Assembly: GCA_023702235.1 (NCBI GenBank)
Contig: JAMQCR010000001.1
Location: 2,790,001 to 2,854,000, forward strand
Direction: 5' to 3'
DNA from: Neobacillus pocheonensis
GTDB taxonomy: Bacteria; Bacillota; Bacilli; Bacillales; Cytobacillaceae
DNA length: 64,000 nt
Positions 42,169-52,423 of the stretch are shown in pieces. Below the pieces are notes generated by a model. The model made no database searches. It was not told the DNA's origin and saw nothing but the letters and a program-made list of their open reading frames with translations. How positions within the stretch are numbered: position 1 is the stretch's first letter; each line of letters starts with the position of its first letter. The position numbers and the translations under genes were made by a program.

Positions 42169-43112
42169 AGCTTTTCCTCCTTTAGCGCGTCTATTACTGA
42201 TTGACAGCTTGCTTCATCTGAAACAGAATACGTTTTTACACTACGATTGATTTTTTTAATTAAACCAGAAAGAACTTTTCCTGGACCAACCTCGATAAAT
42301 GTATCCACCCCTAGGTCAATCATTTTTTGGACAGAATCCTCCCATAAAACCGGGGAATAAAGCTGTTCAATTAACTTTTCTTTGATTTCAGAGTCCTTGC
42401 TCATTGGTTCAGCCGTAACATTGGCCACAACTGGAATTTTTGCATTCTGCATTTTTAGACCATCTAAGACTGCCTGCAATTGGGAGGAGGCCGGTTTCAT
42501 TAAGGAAGAGTGAAATGGACCGCTTACCTCTAATGGGATTACTCTCTTCGCTCCTGCTGCTTTTGCCTTTTCACCTGCTAGTTCCACACCCTTCCTCGAT
42601 CCGGAAATAACAATTTGACCTGGACAATTTAAATTAGCAAGAGAAACTGGAAAACCTGATTTGTCTATTTCAGTGGTAACAGCTGAAAGACGGTCGCGGT
42701 CAAGCCCTAGAACAGCAGCCATCGTACCTTCACCATTAGGGACAGCTTTTTCCATAAACTCTCCTCTTTTTCTAACAGCGTACACTCCTTCTTCAAAGGT
42801 TAGGGCATCGGCTGCCACGAGAGCCGTATATTCACCTAGACTATGTCCTGCCACAAAATCAGCTTGGACACCAGATTTTTTGAATAAATCTAAAATCGCC
42901 ATACTAGTCGTCAGCAATGCAGGCTGAGCATTTACTGTCAAAGTCAATTTTTCCTGCGGTCCTTCAAAAATGACGGTACTTAACAGATCATTAAGTACCT
43001 CGTCCGCTTTCGTAAAATAGGTCATTACTTCCGGATACTTTTCAGCGAGCTCTTTTCCCATCCCCACTGCTTGTGAGCCTTGCCCTGGGAATACAAATGC
43101 TATCTTACCCAT
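42165..43112 (-). CDS. fabD: Malonyl-CoA:ACP transacylase FabD
   Basis: Loads malonyl groups onto ACP. The start [16 protein letters not shown], the active-site [10 protein letters not shown] (Ser about residue 90) and [10 protein letters not shown] are family hallmarks. The 315-residue protein is intact and lies 13 bases after plsX, within the FapR-controlled operon. Confidence 0.97.
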   Translation of the reverse strand: MGKIAFVFPGQGSQAVGMGKELAEKYPEVMTYFTKADEVLNDLLSTVIFEGPQEKLTLTVNAQPALLTTSMAILDLFKKSGVQADFVAGHSLGEYTALVAADALTFEEGVYAVRKRGEFMEKAVPNGEGTMAAVLGLDRDRLSAVTTEIDKSGFPVSLANLNCPGQIVISGSRKGVELAGEKAKAAGAKRVIPLEVSGPFHSSLMKPASSQLQAVLDGLKMQNAKIPVVANVTAEPMSKDSEIKEKLIEQLYSPVLWEDSVQKMIDLGVDTFIEVGPGKVLSGLIKKINRSVKTYSVSDEASCQSVIDALKEEKL

Positions 43113-43125
43113 TTCATCACTCCTT

Positions 43126-44129
43126 TTAGCGATCTATATTAGAAGTACTTGCTTCTTCCACCGTTTTTTTTATAAGTGTTACAACATCTTTTCCTACCAT
43201 TTCGCGTGTTTGTCGAATTGCACTAAATATTGATTGTCCGTTAGAAGAGCCATGTGCCTTGATGACAGGTGCTTTTAGGCCGAACAATCCAGCCCCGCCA
43301 TACTCCGAATAATCCATTGTATTCTTCAATGTATACAGATTCGGTTTCAAAACGGCAGCAGCCAATTTACTTTTAAAGCTGCTTGTTAAAGCTGTTTTTA
43401 ACATTTTAAACATGGAAAGTGCCGTACCTTCGATTGTTTTCAACACCATATTGCCGGTGAATCCATCAGTTACCACCACATCGGCAACACCTTCCAACAG
43501 GTCGCGAGCCTCCACATTGCCAACAAAATTCAAATCGGCATTTTTTAAGAGGTCAAATGACAGCTTTGTAAGTTCATTGCCCTTTTTTTCTTCTGTACCA
43601 ATATTTAAAAGACCCACTCTCGGTTTAGCGATTCCTCTTACTTTTTCACTGTAGATTGAGCCCATAATCGCATATTGAAGGATATGCTCAGGTTTTGCAT
43701 CGGCATTTGCGCCTACATCTAAAAGCAAAAATCCTTCTCCACCAATGGTCGGTAGAGTTGGAGCAAGGGCGGACGGTCAATCCCTTCAATTCTTCCCACC
43801 ACAAAAAGTCCTGCAGCCATTAACGCACCCGTATTACCAGCAGAAATGCAAGCATCTGCCGTTCCATCAGCAACTTGCTGTGCAGCAAGAACCATCGAAG
43901 CATTCTTTTTTCGTCGCACCGCCCGTACCGGTTCATCTGTTCCCAATATAACTTCAGTAGTATGTAAAATGCTAATTCTATCATGATTCTTTAAATATTC
44001 TTTGATTTTAGTTTCATCCCCGACAAGGGTAATATGTATATCGGAAAATGCTTCAACTGCTTTCATGACACCATTCACGATTTCCTTTGGTGCATGGTCT
44101 CCGCCCATTGCATCGATCGCTAGTCTCAT
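43126..44129 (-). CDS. plsX: Phosphate acyltransferase PlsX, one frameshift
   Basis: Makes acyl-phosphate from acyl-ACP for phosphatidic acid synthesis. The start [27 protein letters not shown] and [15 protein letters not shown] are clear, with [12 protein letters not shown] and [11 protein letters not shown] later. The ATG at 44129 is chosen because the ribosome site precedes it and the start matches relatives. The frame breaks near 43760 (one G lost in LAPTLPT). The corrected length is about 334 residues. It lies 12 bases after fapR. Confidence 0.94.
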
Positions 44130-44141
44130 TTGCCTCATCCT

Positions 44142-44711
44142 TTAATTGTTTTTCAAACGGTACATTTCAAATTCTCCTAAAAAAACGAGCTCATTATTCG
44201 CGTAACTGCTAACTTCAACAAACGTTCTTCCATTATCCTCGTCTATTTTCATTACCTTCGCTTTAGCAATGACTCGCTCATTTTGGTTTACGGATCGTTT
44301 AAATTGGATAGTAGCCTTCGCGGTTAATGCCAATTCATCATTTATAACGGCAACGGCAAGAGAGTTGGCTTGTGCAAATAAATGATGTCCACGAGCAATT
44401 TTGTTACGCTTAAAAACATGCTCCTCTTTTACATCGAAAATCGAAATCGCACTATGATCTAAGTCAATATCAATAATTTCACCAATCACCTCTTCTATTG
44501 GTAATGAACGAACTTCATCGTCGAATCTCTTCTCAGCCACATGTTTTATCCGTTCGCGCAATTCCGGTATTGATAATTCTAACCGATCAAGGCGAATGGT
44601 TTGAACACTCACTAGAAATTTTCCCGCAAGTTCTTCATCCGTTATAAAGGGGTTTTCTTTAATCGTTGTCGTTAACAATTGCTGCCGGTCTTTTTTCCTT
44701 GTTCTTATCAT
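44142..44711 (-). CDS. fapR: Lipid biosynthesis repressor FapR
   Basis: A malonyl-CoA-responsive repressor of fatty-acid and phospholipid genes. The N-terminal helix-turn-helix ([23 protein letters not shown]) is followed by a hot-dog thioesterase-like ligand domain with [21 protein letters not shown]. The 189-residue protein is intact. Its own promoter carries the operator, so it is autoregulated, and plsX-fabD-fabG follow directly. Confidence 0.97.
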   Translation of the reverse strand: MIRTRKKDRQQLLTTTIKENPFITDEELAGKFLVSVQTIRLDRLELSIPELRERIKHVAEKRFDDEVRSLPIEEVIGEIIDIDLDHSAISIFDVKEEHVFKRNKIARGHHLFAQANSLAVAVINDELALTAKATIQFKRSVNQNERVIAKAKVMKIDEDNGRTFVEVSSYANNELVFLGEFEMYRLKNN

Positions 44712-44732
44712 TACTACACACCGTCCGCGATC

Positions 44733-44782
44733 TTATGACTAGGTACTAATAGTAGTATAAAATTTGAAAAAGCAGATTGCAA
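44733..44782 (-). promoter_or_regulatory. fapR promoter with FapR operator
   Basis: A -35 TTGCAA (44777-44782) and -10 TATACT (44754-44759) with 17-base spacing. Downstream of the -10, ATTAGTACCTAGTCATAA (44733-44750) matches the known FapR box, a TTAGTACC-type inverted repeat. Binding there would block initiation of the fapR-plsX-fabD-fabG operon. Confidence 0.75.
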
Positions 44783-44876
44783 GATTTACTTTCAAAACCT
44801 GCTCTCTGCTTTCTCTTCATATATTAATTAAAAAATCAGTTTTTAGACCCTAACGGTACTATTCTAAAAAGAAATA

Positions 44877-46926
44877 TTAATCCAGCTTTTCCCCTTCTAA
44901 AACCCCTGATTCCTCAAGTGTATTTCTTAAATATTCATAATCCCCAGACGTCCAAAAGCTTGGCGATTGGATGAGATTGGTCGCATCCGCCCTAGCCGTT
45001 TCAAGCGCCCGATAATCATGAACCATATCTGCTACCTTGAATTCTGGAACACCGCTTTGTTTTTTTCCAAAGAAATCTCCAGGTCCTCTTAGCTCTAAAT
45101 CCTTTTCACTTAAAACAAAGCCATCGTTTGTTTCGGTCATAATTTTCATTCTTTCTTGCCCTACTTCCGACTTAGGTGCGGCAAGTAAGACACAAAAGGA
45201 TTGATCGCTGCCTCTTCCCACACGACCACGCAGCTGATGTAGCTGGGAAAAGGCCAAATCTTTCAGCATCATAGATAACCATCATGGTTGCATTTGGGAC
45301 ATTTACCCCTACTTCCACAACAGTTGTTGAAACAAGGACCTGCACATCATTTGTACTGAATGCCTTCATGACAGTGTCCTTCTCGTCTGAGCTTAAACGC
45401 CCATGCATGAGCCCAACCTTAAATCGATTTTGAAAATAGTGTGTAAGGGTTGTATACACATCAATCGCATTTTGAACATCGAGCTTATCCGATTCCTCGA
45501 TTAATGGGCAAATCACATACGCCTGGTGCCCTTTAGCTAATTCTTTTTCCACGAATGCTAAAACACGATCGAGCATTTCGGGTTTTGCCCAATAGGTTTC
45601 AATGGTTTTTCTTCCTGCTGGCATTTCATCAATAATGGAAACATCCATTTCTCCAAAAACTGTGATTGCAAGTGTTCGTGGTATAGGAGTGGCTGTCATA
45701 AACAAGACATCCGGATTCTCTCCTTTCTCACGCAAAACCCTGCGCTGCTCAACACCGAAGCGATGCTGTTCATCGGTAATGACAAACCCGAGCTTTTGAA
45801 ATGATACCTCTTCCTGTATCAGAGCATGTGTCCCTATTAAAATGTCAATTTTCCCCTCAGCTAATTCTTGTAGGATTTCCCGCCTTCGTTTCCCCTTCAC
45901 CGAACTCGATAATAATTCGCAACGGACTGAAAAGGGATCTAGTAAACTCTTAAGTGATTCCACATGCTGTTCCGCTAAAATTTCGGTTGGGACCATTAAG
46001 GCACCTTGAAAACCAGCGGTAACACTTGCATATAATCCGATGGCCGCCACCACTGTTTTTCCCGAACCTACATCGCCCTGGAGAAGTCGGTTCATTCGGA
46101 ATGGTGATTTAAGTTCTGTTAATAATTCATTGACGACCCGTTTTTGCGCATCTGTTAATGGAAATGGCAGACTATCAATAAATTTCTTCAATTTAGACAA
46201 GTCATAGTTTTGAATAAGACCTGGTGAATGCTCCCGCTCAAATTTACGTAAAGCCTGCATTTTCAATTGGAATAAAAGGAATTCTTCGTAAACAAAGCGG
46301 CGCCTTGCTTGCTTTACATCCTCGGAGGTTTCCGGAAAATGCATCGCCATAAGGGAGTCACGGCGATTTAGCAAACGGTACCTTTTCGTTATCGTTTCCG
46401 GTAGATTTTCTGAGATCAAATTTCCGAATTGCTTAAAAGCAAGATTAATAAATTTCCGCATACCTTTCGTCGTGAGTTTTCCTCTTAATGCATAAACAGG
46501 TTCGAAATCCTTTGCCTTTGCGTTTATTCCTATTTGCATTTCATTTGCCGTAATCGTTTGACGGTGTGCATCCCATTTACCTGTCACCGTAATCGTTTCA
46601 TTCATGACGATTTTATTTTTTAAATAGGGCTGGTTAAAAAAGATAACCTTAATGAGATACCGGTCAACAAATAGACGAATGGTTAACCTCGATTTTTTTC
46701 TTCCATGGAAGACAAGCGCAGGCTCACTATGAACCTTCCCTTCTACTGTTATTTTCTCCTCATGGCCAACCTGCGTTAAATCACGGATACGGTAATCTTC
46801 ATAACGATACGGAAAATATTCCAATAAATCTTTAATTGTATGAATATTCATTTCGGCAAAGGATTCCGCAGTTTCCTCGCCAATACCTCTTATAGCTAGA
46901 ATGGATTGGTTAAGATTTGGATTCAC
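44877..46926 (-). CDS. recG: ATP-dependent DNA helicase RecG, one frameshift
   Basis: Remodels stalled replication forks and Holliday junctions. The N-terminal wedge OB-fold is followed by helicase motifs: Walker [33 protein letters not shown], then motif [10 protein letters not shown]. The frame breaks near 45252, where CTTTTCCC has one T too many compared with the GLSQLHQL expected. The corrected length of 682 residues is normal. It overlaps sdaAA by 17 bases. Confidence 0.94.
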
Positions 46927-47806
46927 TTTTCTTTAGCGGAATACCGAAGATCTTTGCTTCAAGTTCACGACCTGTCGGTGTAGCCGCCAACCCTCCCTGC
47001 GCTGTTTCTTTAAGTGCTGTAGGCATTGATAGACCAATTTTGTACATCGCATCGATGACTTCATCACAAGGAATCCGACTGGTAACACCCGCCAAGGCCA
47101 TATCGGCTGCAACCATCGCATTTGCCGCACCCATTGCATTTCTTTTTACACAAGGTACTTCAACAAGACCTGCAACAGGATCACAGACTAAACCAAGCAT
47201 ATTTTTTAGGGTAATCGCCATGGCTTCGGCACATTGTTCAGGAGTTCCGCCCGCCAACTCAACGATAGCAGCGGCAGCCATTCCCGAAGCAGAGCCTACT
47301 TCTGCTTGACAGCCCCCAGCAGCACCAGAAATTGAAGCATTATTCGCGACAACAAATCCGAACGCTCCTGCGGTAAAAAGAAAAGATACCATTTGTTCTC
47401 TGGTTGGATTGAGCTTTTTTTTCACAGCGAATAATGTTCCAGGAACTACACCTGCTGAACCAGCTGTCGGCGTGGCACAAATGGTTCCCATTGCAGCATT
47501 TACTTCATTTGTAGCAACCGCTTTACTTACTGCATCAAGCACGGTTTCTCCTGTTAAAAAATTTCCCTTTTCGATATATTTCTGTAATAAAACGGCATCT
47601 CCACCTGTTAATCCAGAATGGGATTTCACTCCTTTAATCCCTCGTTCGACAGCTTCTTCCATAACGGTCAGATTCCGGTCCATAAAAGAGAAGACTTCTT
47701 CTCTTGAACGACCTGTTACGGTGACTTCCTGTTCGATCATGATTTCAGAGATTTTTTTATTTTGACTGATTGCGAGTTCGACTAATTCTGCTACATTACG
47801 AAACAA
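46910..47806 (-). CDS. sdaAA: L-serine dehydratase alpha subunit
   Basis: The catalytic iron-sulphur subunit that converts serine to pyruvate and ammonia. Conserved Cys in AMGTICATPTAGSAGVVP, GGCQAEVGSA and GLVCDPVAGLVEVPC can hold the 4Fe-4S cluster. The 298-residue protein is intact. sdaAB lies upstream, separated by a palindromic element, and recG overlaps its end. Confidence 0.95.
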   Translation of the reverse strand: MFRNVAELVELAISQNKKISEIMIEQEVTVTGRSREEVFSFMDRNLTVMEEAVERGIKGVKSHSGLTGGDAVLLQKYIEKGNFLTGETVLDAVSKAVATNEVNAAMGTICATPTAGSAGVVPGTLFAVKKKLNPTREQMVSFLFTAGAFGFVVANNASISGAAGGCQAEVGSASGMAAAAIVELAGGTPEQCAEAMAITLKNMLGLVCDPVAGLVEVPCVKRNAMGAANAMVAADMALAGVTSRIPCDEVIDAMYKIGLSMPTALKETAQGGLAATPTGRELEAKIFGIPLKKSESKS

Positions 47807-47862
47807 ATGACTTCACTCCTTGTTTTTATTGGAAATAGAAAGTTTCAACATTGAAGTTAGAA

Positions 47863-47986
47863 AACTGTCTAGCTCCAGCGCCTAGGGGCTCGAGGTCATA
47901 AGCCAATCCGACAGGAAGGTAAAGAGCAACCTTCCCGCCGGCTCGTCTTATGCTTGTCGGCCCTGTTCAAGGCGCTTCCGCTTTTC
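47863..47986. repeat. Dispersed-type imperfect palindrome between sdaAB and sdaAA
   Basis: About 120 bases. The outer arms (CTAGCTCCAGCGCCTAG and CAAGGCGCTTCCGCT) and the motifs GTCATAAG/CTTATGC form an imperfect inverted repeat. An inner perfect GGAAGGT/ACCTTCC stem lies at its centre. The sequence layout resembles a repeat I recognise as widespread between genes in Bacillus and Geobacillus chromosomes. It starts about two bases past the sdaAB stop on the minus strand. No coding content is seen. Confidence 0.65.
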
Positions 47987-47988
47987 GA

Positions 47989-48649
47989 TTAATCTACTAT
48001 CTTCGTTACTTTCAAGATGTTTGGAAGCTGTTCTATTTCGTCTAGGATTTTAATGTCGATATTTTGGTCAACTTCAATGGTCATTAGCGCAAGCTTCCCT
48101 TGTTCTTTTCGGGAAACTTCCATATGTCCAATATTGATTTCGTATTTCGCTAAGATATTGGAAACGCTCGCAATTGCACCAAAACGATCATTGTGGACAA
48201 CTAAAATGGCCGGATGATTCCCAGACAACTTTAGTTCAAAACCGTTAAGCTCGGTAACTTCAATCTTTCCACCACCAATTGAAATACCGACTAATTCAAG
48301 CTCGCCTTTATCATCGCCAATAATCACTCTAGCCGTATTGGGGTGGTCAGTGATTGCCTCTTCTTCGATAAAGCGCAGCTTCATACCTCTTTCCTTTGCA
48401 ATTTCAATTGCATTTATAATCCGGACATCATCTGTTTCAAAGTCTAATATTCCACCTATAATGGCTACATCTGTTCCATGACCTTTATAGGTTTTTGCAA
48501 AAGAACCATATAATGAAATATTTGCCCATCTAGGTTCCCTGCCAAACAAACTTCTTGCCACTCTGCCAATTCTAGCAGCACCTGCTGTATGTGAACTTGA
48601 TGGCCAATCATTACCGGCCAATGATATCAAATACGCTTCTATATTTCAC
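47989..48649 (-). CDS. sdaAB: L-serine dehydratase beta subunit, two frameshifts near the start
   Basis: The ACT-domain-bearing partner of SdaAA. The N-terminal KYRSVFDIIG segment starts at GTG 48649; the frame is then lost twice in 20 bases, where CC replaces CCC in both GPVM and GPSSSHTAG. After this the frame is clean: SHTAGAARIGRVAR, YGSFAKTYKGHGTDVAI, and the C-terminal ACT domain (DRFGAIASVSNILAKYEIN). The corrected length is 220 residues, as in B. subtilis. It lies about 137 bases after fakA. Confidence 0.92.
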
Positions 48650-48748
48650 AAACATTCTCTCCCTTGTTGATAGAAAGCGAAAATATCCTTTTGGCTGCTT
48701 TCCGCTAAGATTATTGAACAAAAATCAAGGGAAACCTCATTTAAACAA

Positions 48749-48776
48749 AAAATAGAAGGAGTCCCCCTTCTATTTT
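48749..48776 (-). terminator. Terminator of asp23-fakA
   Basis: A perfect 11-pair stem AAAATAGAAGG/CCTTCTATTTT with a six-base loop and TTGTTT tail on the minus strand, about ten bases after the fakA stop. Confidence 0.85.
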
Positions 48777-48785
48777 ATCTGTTCC

Positions 48786-50468
48786 TTATTCAATTGCAAA
48801 GATAAAAGAATATAATGGTTGCTGGCCATTATGGATTTCAACGTCAATACCACCGAATTTTTCCACTACATATTCTGCCAGAGGGGTTACCTCTTCTTCT
48901 AAAACATCTTCACCGTATAGAATCGTTAATATTTCAGAATCTTCATTCATCATTGTATCAAGTAATTCTTGAGCCGCCAGAACCTTATCTTTATTTTTCA
49001 CAATAATTTTTCCATCGGAGATTCCCATGAAATCATCTTTTTCAATTTGTAAACCATCGATATGGGTATCACGTACAGCATAGGTAATTTGGCCAGTTTT
49101 AACATGCTGTAAGGCTTCATTCATCGCTCTTTCATTGGCTTTTACTTCTCCTGTTGGATTAAAAGCTAGGAGTGCACTTAGACCCTGTGGTACTGTTTTT
49201 GAAGGAATAACATAAATTTCTTCTTCTGCAACATCTGCTGCTTGCTCTGCCGCCATAATAATATTTTTATTATTAGGTAAAATAAATACTTTTTTAGCAT
49301 TTACTTCTTTTACAGCTCTAACAATATCCTCCGTACTCGGATTCATTGTCTGACCGCCTTCGATTACCTTATTCGCACCAATACTTTTGAATAACTCAGC
49401 AATCCCTGAACCCATTGAAACTGTTACAATCCCATATTCCCGTTTTTCTTTAGGCTGCTGTCGATTTTCTGAAACAAGTGGGGTATGTGTTTCACCAACA
49501 ATATTGGAGTGCTGCTGACGCATGTTTTCAATTTTCATATTAATTAAGCTGCCATATCGCTGTCCGTAAGTTAATACGTCTCCAGGCTGTTCGGAGTGAA
49601 TATGAACTTTAACAAACTCTTCATCGGCAATCACAAGTAAGGAGTCTCCTAATCGGCTTAGATCATTTCGGAAAACCTCCTCTTTAAAAGGGTGCTTTGC
49701 GATCTTTTCATCTTCAAACCTCACCATAAATTCTGTGCAATACCCAAAAACAATATCTTCGGTGTTCATATTGCTTTGTACACTTTTATGATGCTCAGCA
49801 CTAACCATCTCATCCATCGAGGGCAGTGCATAGGGTGCATCTGGAAGTTTTTCACCTTTTAATTCGGCAAGAAAACCTTCGTAGACTAGAACAAGACCTT
49901 GACCACCGCTATCGACAACCCCTACTTCCTTTAAAACAGGGAGCAAATCAGGGGTCCTCTTTAGGGAAGCCTTGGATTCTCTAAGAACTTCCTCCATGAT
50001 TTCGATAATATCATCTGTTTTTTGGGAAACCTGGACGCCCTTTTTCGCCGAATCTTTGGCTACAGTTAAGATTGTACCTTCCACTGGCTTCATAACAGCT
50101 TTATAGGCTGTTTCTACCCCAGACTCCAGTGCTGAAGCAAAATCCTTTCCCGAAATAACGGCTTTATTTTCAACCGCTTTTGAAAATCCACGAAATAACT
50201 GTGATAGGATTACACCGGAGTTTCCACGAGCTCCCATTAGCAACCCTTTGGATAGTGCCACCCCAACCTTCCCTATATGGTGATGAACATTATTTTTTAC
50301 TTCCTTTGCCCCTGAGGTCATTGACAAATTCATATTTGTTCCGGTATCACCATCGGGCACAGGAAAAACGTTTAATGCATCGACCATTTTCGCATTCGCT
50401 GCTAAATGATTGGCACCTTGTATCACCATCTCCGCAAAACGTTTTCCATCTAATGCTGTTATAGACAC
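48786..50468 (-). CDS. fakA: Fatty acid kinase catalytic subunit FakA (YloV)
   Basis: A DhaK/DhaL-type kinase that, with an acyl-binding FakB, phosphorylates exogenous fatty acids for phospholipid synthesis. The N-terminal DhaL domain has NVFPVPDGDTGTNM (metal-binding Asp) and GARGNSGVILSQLFRG. The middle and C-terminal domains belong to the FakA family, including YGIVTVSMGSGI. The 560-residue protein is intact. asp23 lies 36 bases upstream. Confidence 0.94.
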   Translation of the reverse strand: MSITALDGKRFAEMVIQGANHLAANAKMVDALNVFPVPDGDTGTNMNLSMTSGAKEVKNNVHHHIGKVGVALSKGLLMGARGNSGVILSQLFRGFSKAVENKAVISGKDFASALESGVETAYKAVMKPVEGTILTVAKDSAKKGVQVSQKTDDIIEIMEEVLRESKASLKRTPDLLPVLKEVGVVDSGGQGLVLVYEGFLAELKGEKLPDAPYALPSMDEMVSAEHHKSVQSNMNTEDIVFGYCTEFMVRFEDEKIAKHPFKEEVFRNDLSRLGDSLLVIADEEFVKVHIHSEQPGDVLTYGQRYGSLINMKIENMRQQHSNIVGETHTPLVSENRQQPKEKREYGIVTVSMGSGIAELFKSIGANKVIEGGQTMNPSTEDIVRAVKEVNAKKVFILPNNKNIIMAAEQAADVAEEEIYVIPSKTVPQGLSALLAFNPTGEVKANERAMNEALQHVKTGQITYAVRDTHIDGLQIEKDDFMGISDGKIIVKNKDKVLAAQELLDTMMNEDSEILTILYGEDVLEEEVTPLAEYVVEKFGGIDVEIHNGQQPLYSFIFAIE

Positions 50469-50504
50469 AAAACTTTCCTCCTCACTAACGTTCGTTACAC
50501 GAAC

Positions 50505-50867
50505 TTACGGGTTCGTCACACGAACCCCCTGAACATAAATATTTACCGAGTCAACGGCAAGTCCAACAGTCTTATCGAGCGTGTATTTAACCTTTGATTG
50601 CACGTTGTGGGCAACTTCGGATACCTTCGTTCCATAGCTGACAATTATATACATATCAATATGTACTTCCTCATTTTCTTGACGGACAATGACACCGCGA
50701 GTAAAATTTTCTCTTCTTAATATTTCCGTAAAACCGTCTTTAATTTGACTTTTAGAAGCCATACCAACGATTCCATAACAATCGATTGCTGCTCCTCCAG
50801 AAATGGTAGCGATTACTTCATTTGATATATCAATCTGTCCGAACTTTGTTTTTAATTCAATGGACAT
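50505..50867 (-). CDS. Asp23/Gls24 envelope-stress family protein YloU
   Basis: A 120-residue Asp23 family protein. The two conserved regions are present: GAAIDCYGIVGMASKS and IDMYIIVSYGTKVSEVA, with a YVQGVRV end. Relatives are linked to the cell envelope and alkaline stress. The ATG follows GGGGGAACG. It is the first gene of the asp23-fakA pair and divergent from rpmB. Confidence 0.9.
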   Translation of the reverse strand: MSIELKTKFGQIDISNEVIATISGGAAIDCYGIVGMASKSQIKDGFTEILRRENFTRGVIVRQENEEVHIDMYIIVSYGTKVSEVAHNVQSKVKYTLDKTVGLAVDSVNIYVQGVRVTNP

Positions 50868-51019
50868 GAATCGTTCCCCCTTTGGAAAATTGCTCCTTGA
50901 CTAAGGTCATTTTACTATACTCATTGTAATTTTAAAAGATATACTTAAGTCTCTTAATTGTGAGAATCCAATAATATATGATGTCAAGGCTTTTTTCTTG
51001 AAAGGTTTTTTTACAACTA

Positions 51020-51048
51020 TTGCATTCAGATAAGTTGTATGATAAATT
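51020..51048 (+). promoter_or_regulatory. Candidate rpmB promoter in the asp23-rpmB divergent region
   Basis: The region 50868-51166 (about 300 bases) holds no gene. On the plus strand a -35 TTGCAT (51020-51025) and -10 TAAATT (51043-51048) are 17 bases apart. The leader that follows carries a perfect CAGATG/CATCTG hairpin (51099-51114) before the ribosome site. A promoter for asp23 must lie on the other strand but I could not fix it. Confidence 0.4.
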
Positions 51049-51166
51049 ATTAAGGTATCTTTAGACTAGAAAATATGGCAAGACCATTTTTCTATATCCA
51101 GATGGAAGCATCTGAAAACATGTGTATGCTGCATAAAGCTTTTGGTAGTTAAGGAGGGAAATCATT

Positions 51167-51355
51167 ATGCCACGTAAATGTGTTGTAACTGGAAAGAAAA
51201 CAACTACTGGTAACGCACGTTCTCACGCTATGAACGCTAACAAGCGTACATGGGGTGCTAACCTACAAAAAGTACGTATTCTTGTTGATGGAAAGCCTAA
51301 GCGTGTTTGGGTTTCTGCAAGAGCATTAAGATCCGGTAAAGTAGAACGCGTATAA
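51167..51355 (+). CDS. rpmB: 50S ribosomal protein L28
   Basis: A 62-residue L28, the only plus-strand gene in the window. [20 protein letters not shown] and [20 protein letters not shown] are family signatures. The ATG follows AAGGAGGG. The C-X2-C-type zinc pair found in some L28 paralogs is absent (only one Cys), so this is the zinc-independent form. It is intact and has its own terminator. Confidence 0.96.
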   Translation: MPRKCVVTGKKTTTGNARSHAMNANKRTWGANLQKVRILVDGKPKRVWVSARALRSGKVERV

Positions 51356-51363
51356 TAATGATT

Positions 51364-51383
51364 GGGCATCCGAGAGGGTGCCC
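51364..51383 (+). terminator. Terminator of rpmB
   Basis: GGGCATCC paired with GGGTGCCC (one mismatch) around a GAGA loop, followed by TTTCTAATTTTTT. Confidence 0.85.
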
Positions 51384-51467
51384 TTTCTAATTTTTTGAAC
51401 AAAATAGCACAATTAATTCTCATACCTAAATCTTCTACTTTTATCATATCCTGATTAAAATAAAAAA

Positions 51468-51486
51468 CACCCAAATCAATTGGGTG
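51468..51486 (-). terminator. Terminator of spoVM
   Basis: A perfect seven-pair stem CACCCAA/TTGGGTG followed by T6 on the minus strand, about 50 bases after the spoVM stop. Confidence 0.85.
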
Positions 51487-51537
51487 CCTTAATGGTTTTG
51501 AAGGTTATATGCTATAGCAATTCAAAAGCCCATTTTT

Positions 51538-51621
51538 CTATTCGTTTTTCTTAAACGCTCCAATCATTGCCCGGACAAGTCCGCCTAAAAATTTCGGCAG
51601 TTTAATCGTATAAAATTTCAT
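51538..51621 (-). CDS. spoVM: Stage V sporulation protein SpoVM
   Basis: A 27-residue amphipathic helix protein that senses convex membrane curvature and anchors the spore coat basement layer via SpoIVA. The start MKFYTIKLPKFLGG, including the curvature-relevant Pro9, matches the family, with VRAMIGAFKK after it. GGAGGG lies a few bases before the ATG. It is too short for ordinary gene callers. In B. subtilis it is made under sigma-E control; I could not identify the promoter here. It marks the organism as a spore former. Confidence 0.93.
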   Translation of the reverse strand: MKFYTIKLPKFLGGLVRAMIGAFKKNE

Positions 51622-51719
51622 ACTGTCCCTCCTCAGCATATCACACATATCCACTTTTTCTCATTCGCCTTACCCATACTATTCAAACGAAGAAAATCAG
51701 TACCTACTAATTTACCAGA

Positions 51720-52367
51720 TTAATCATGACTTCTTATCATTATTAATATGCCTTCTGAAAATGAAAAAGTACCATAATCATCAATAAGTTCATTACTAAT
51801 ACATAGTGTGGAACCAAGTGAAATATGACGATTTGTTAAAGGAAATTTAAATCCTACAAGGGTAAGATTTGTGATATTTAGCGTAACAGGAACAAACGAA
51901 ATGTATTTTTCTGCTTTCTTTTTTTCAATGGTGTAATGCCCTGGACCTTTTATTGTCAAGTGATTATGTCGATCAATAAGATAGATGTTTGTAAAATTGC
52001 CTTTGATGAGAGGGTCAACCAATAATTGAACATTTGCAAATAGGTGATCAAGTCTCCCACCGGTTCCTCCAAACAATTGAATGCTTTTAGGGTTCTGCTT
52101 TAATGCCCAGTCTAAAGCAAGCTCTGTATCTGTTTCATCCTTTTCGGGTTTGAAACGATTCATTTCTTTCACTTGGCTTTCGATGACCGATAATTCTTCG
52201 GGCGTTACTGAATCAAAGTCACCAAAAGCAATCAATGGTTTTATATTTCTTTGCAATAAATGAAAAACTCCTCGATCCACCCCCACCCAAATGACATTTT
52301 CTCCAGCATAATCATTCAAATCGGGAAGAAGGGTTTCAGGACCACCGGCGACGATATTAATAATCAT
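51720..52367 (-). CDS. thiN: Thiamine pyrophosphokinase
   Basis: Converts thiamine to thiamine pyrophosphate. The core motifs VGVDRGVFHLL, AFGDFDSV and the metal site KDETDTELALDWAL and FGGTGGRLDHL are present. The ATG at 52367 is chosen because it follows AGGAGATG; the open frame extends to 52394. About 215 residues, intact. It lies after rpe, across a terminator-like hairpin. Confidence 0.94.
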   Translation of the reverse strand: MIINIVAGGPETLLPDLNDYAGENVIWVGVDRGVFHLLQRNIKPLIAFGDFDSVTPEELSVIESQVKEMNRFKPEKDETDTELALDWALKQNPKSIQLFGGTGGRLDHLFANVQLLVDPLIKGNFTNIYLIDRHNHLTIKGPGHYTIEKKKAEKYISFVPVTLNITNLTLVGFKFPLTNRHISLGSTLCISNELIDDYGTFSFSEGILIMIRSHD

Positions 52368-52392
52368 TGAATCATCTCCTCTTATTAATAGC

Positions 52393-52418
52393 AAAAAGCC
52401 GGGCTAAGCCGGCTTTTT
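52393..52418 (-). terminator. Terminator between rpe and thiN
   Basis: A perfect ten-pair stem AAAAAGCCGG/CCGGCTTTTT with a six-base loop, just after the rpe stop. A and T flanks suit either direction. Confidence 0.8.
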
Positions 52419-52423
52419 CCACA

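Noticed and set aside
51223..51474. 83-codon minus-strand open frame overlapping rpmB
   Set aside because: Antisense to the conserved L28 gene, and it spans two terminators.
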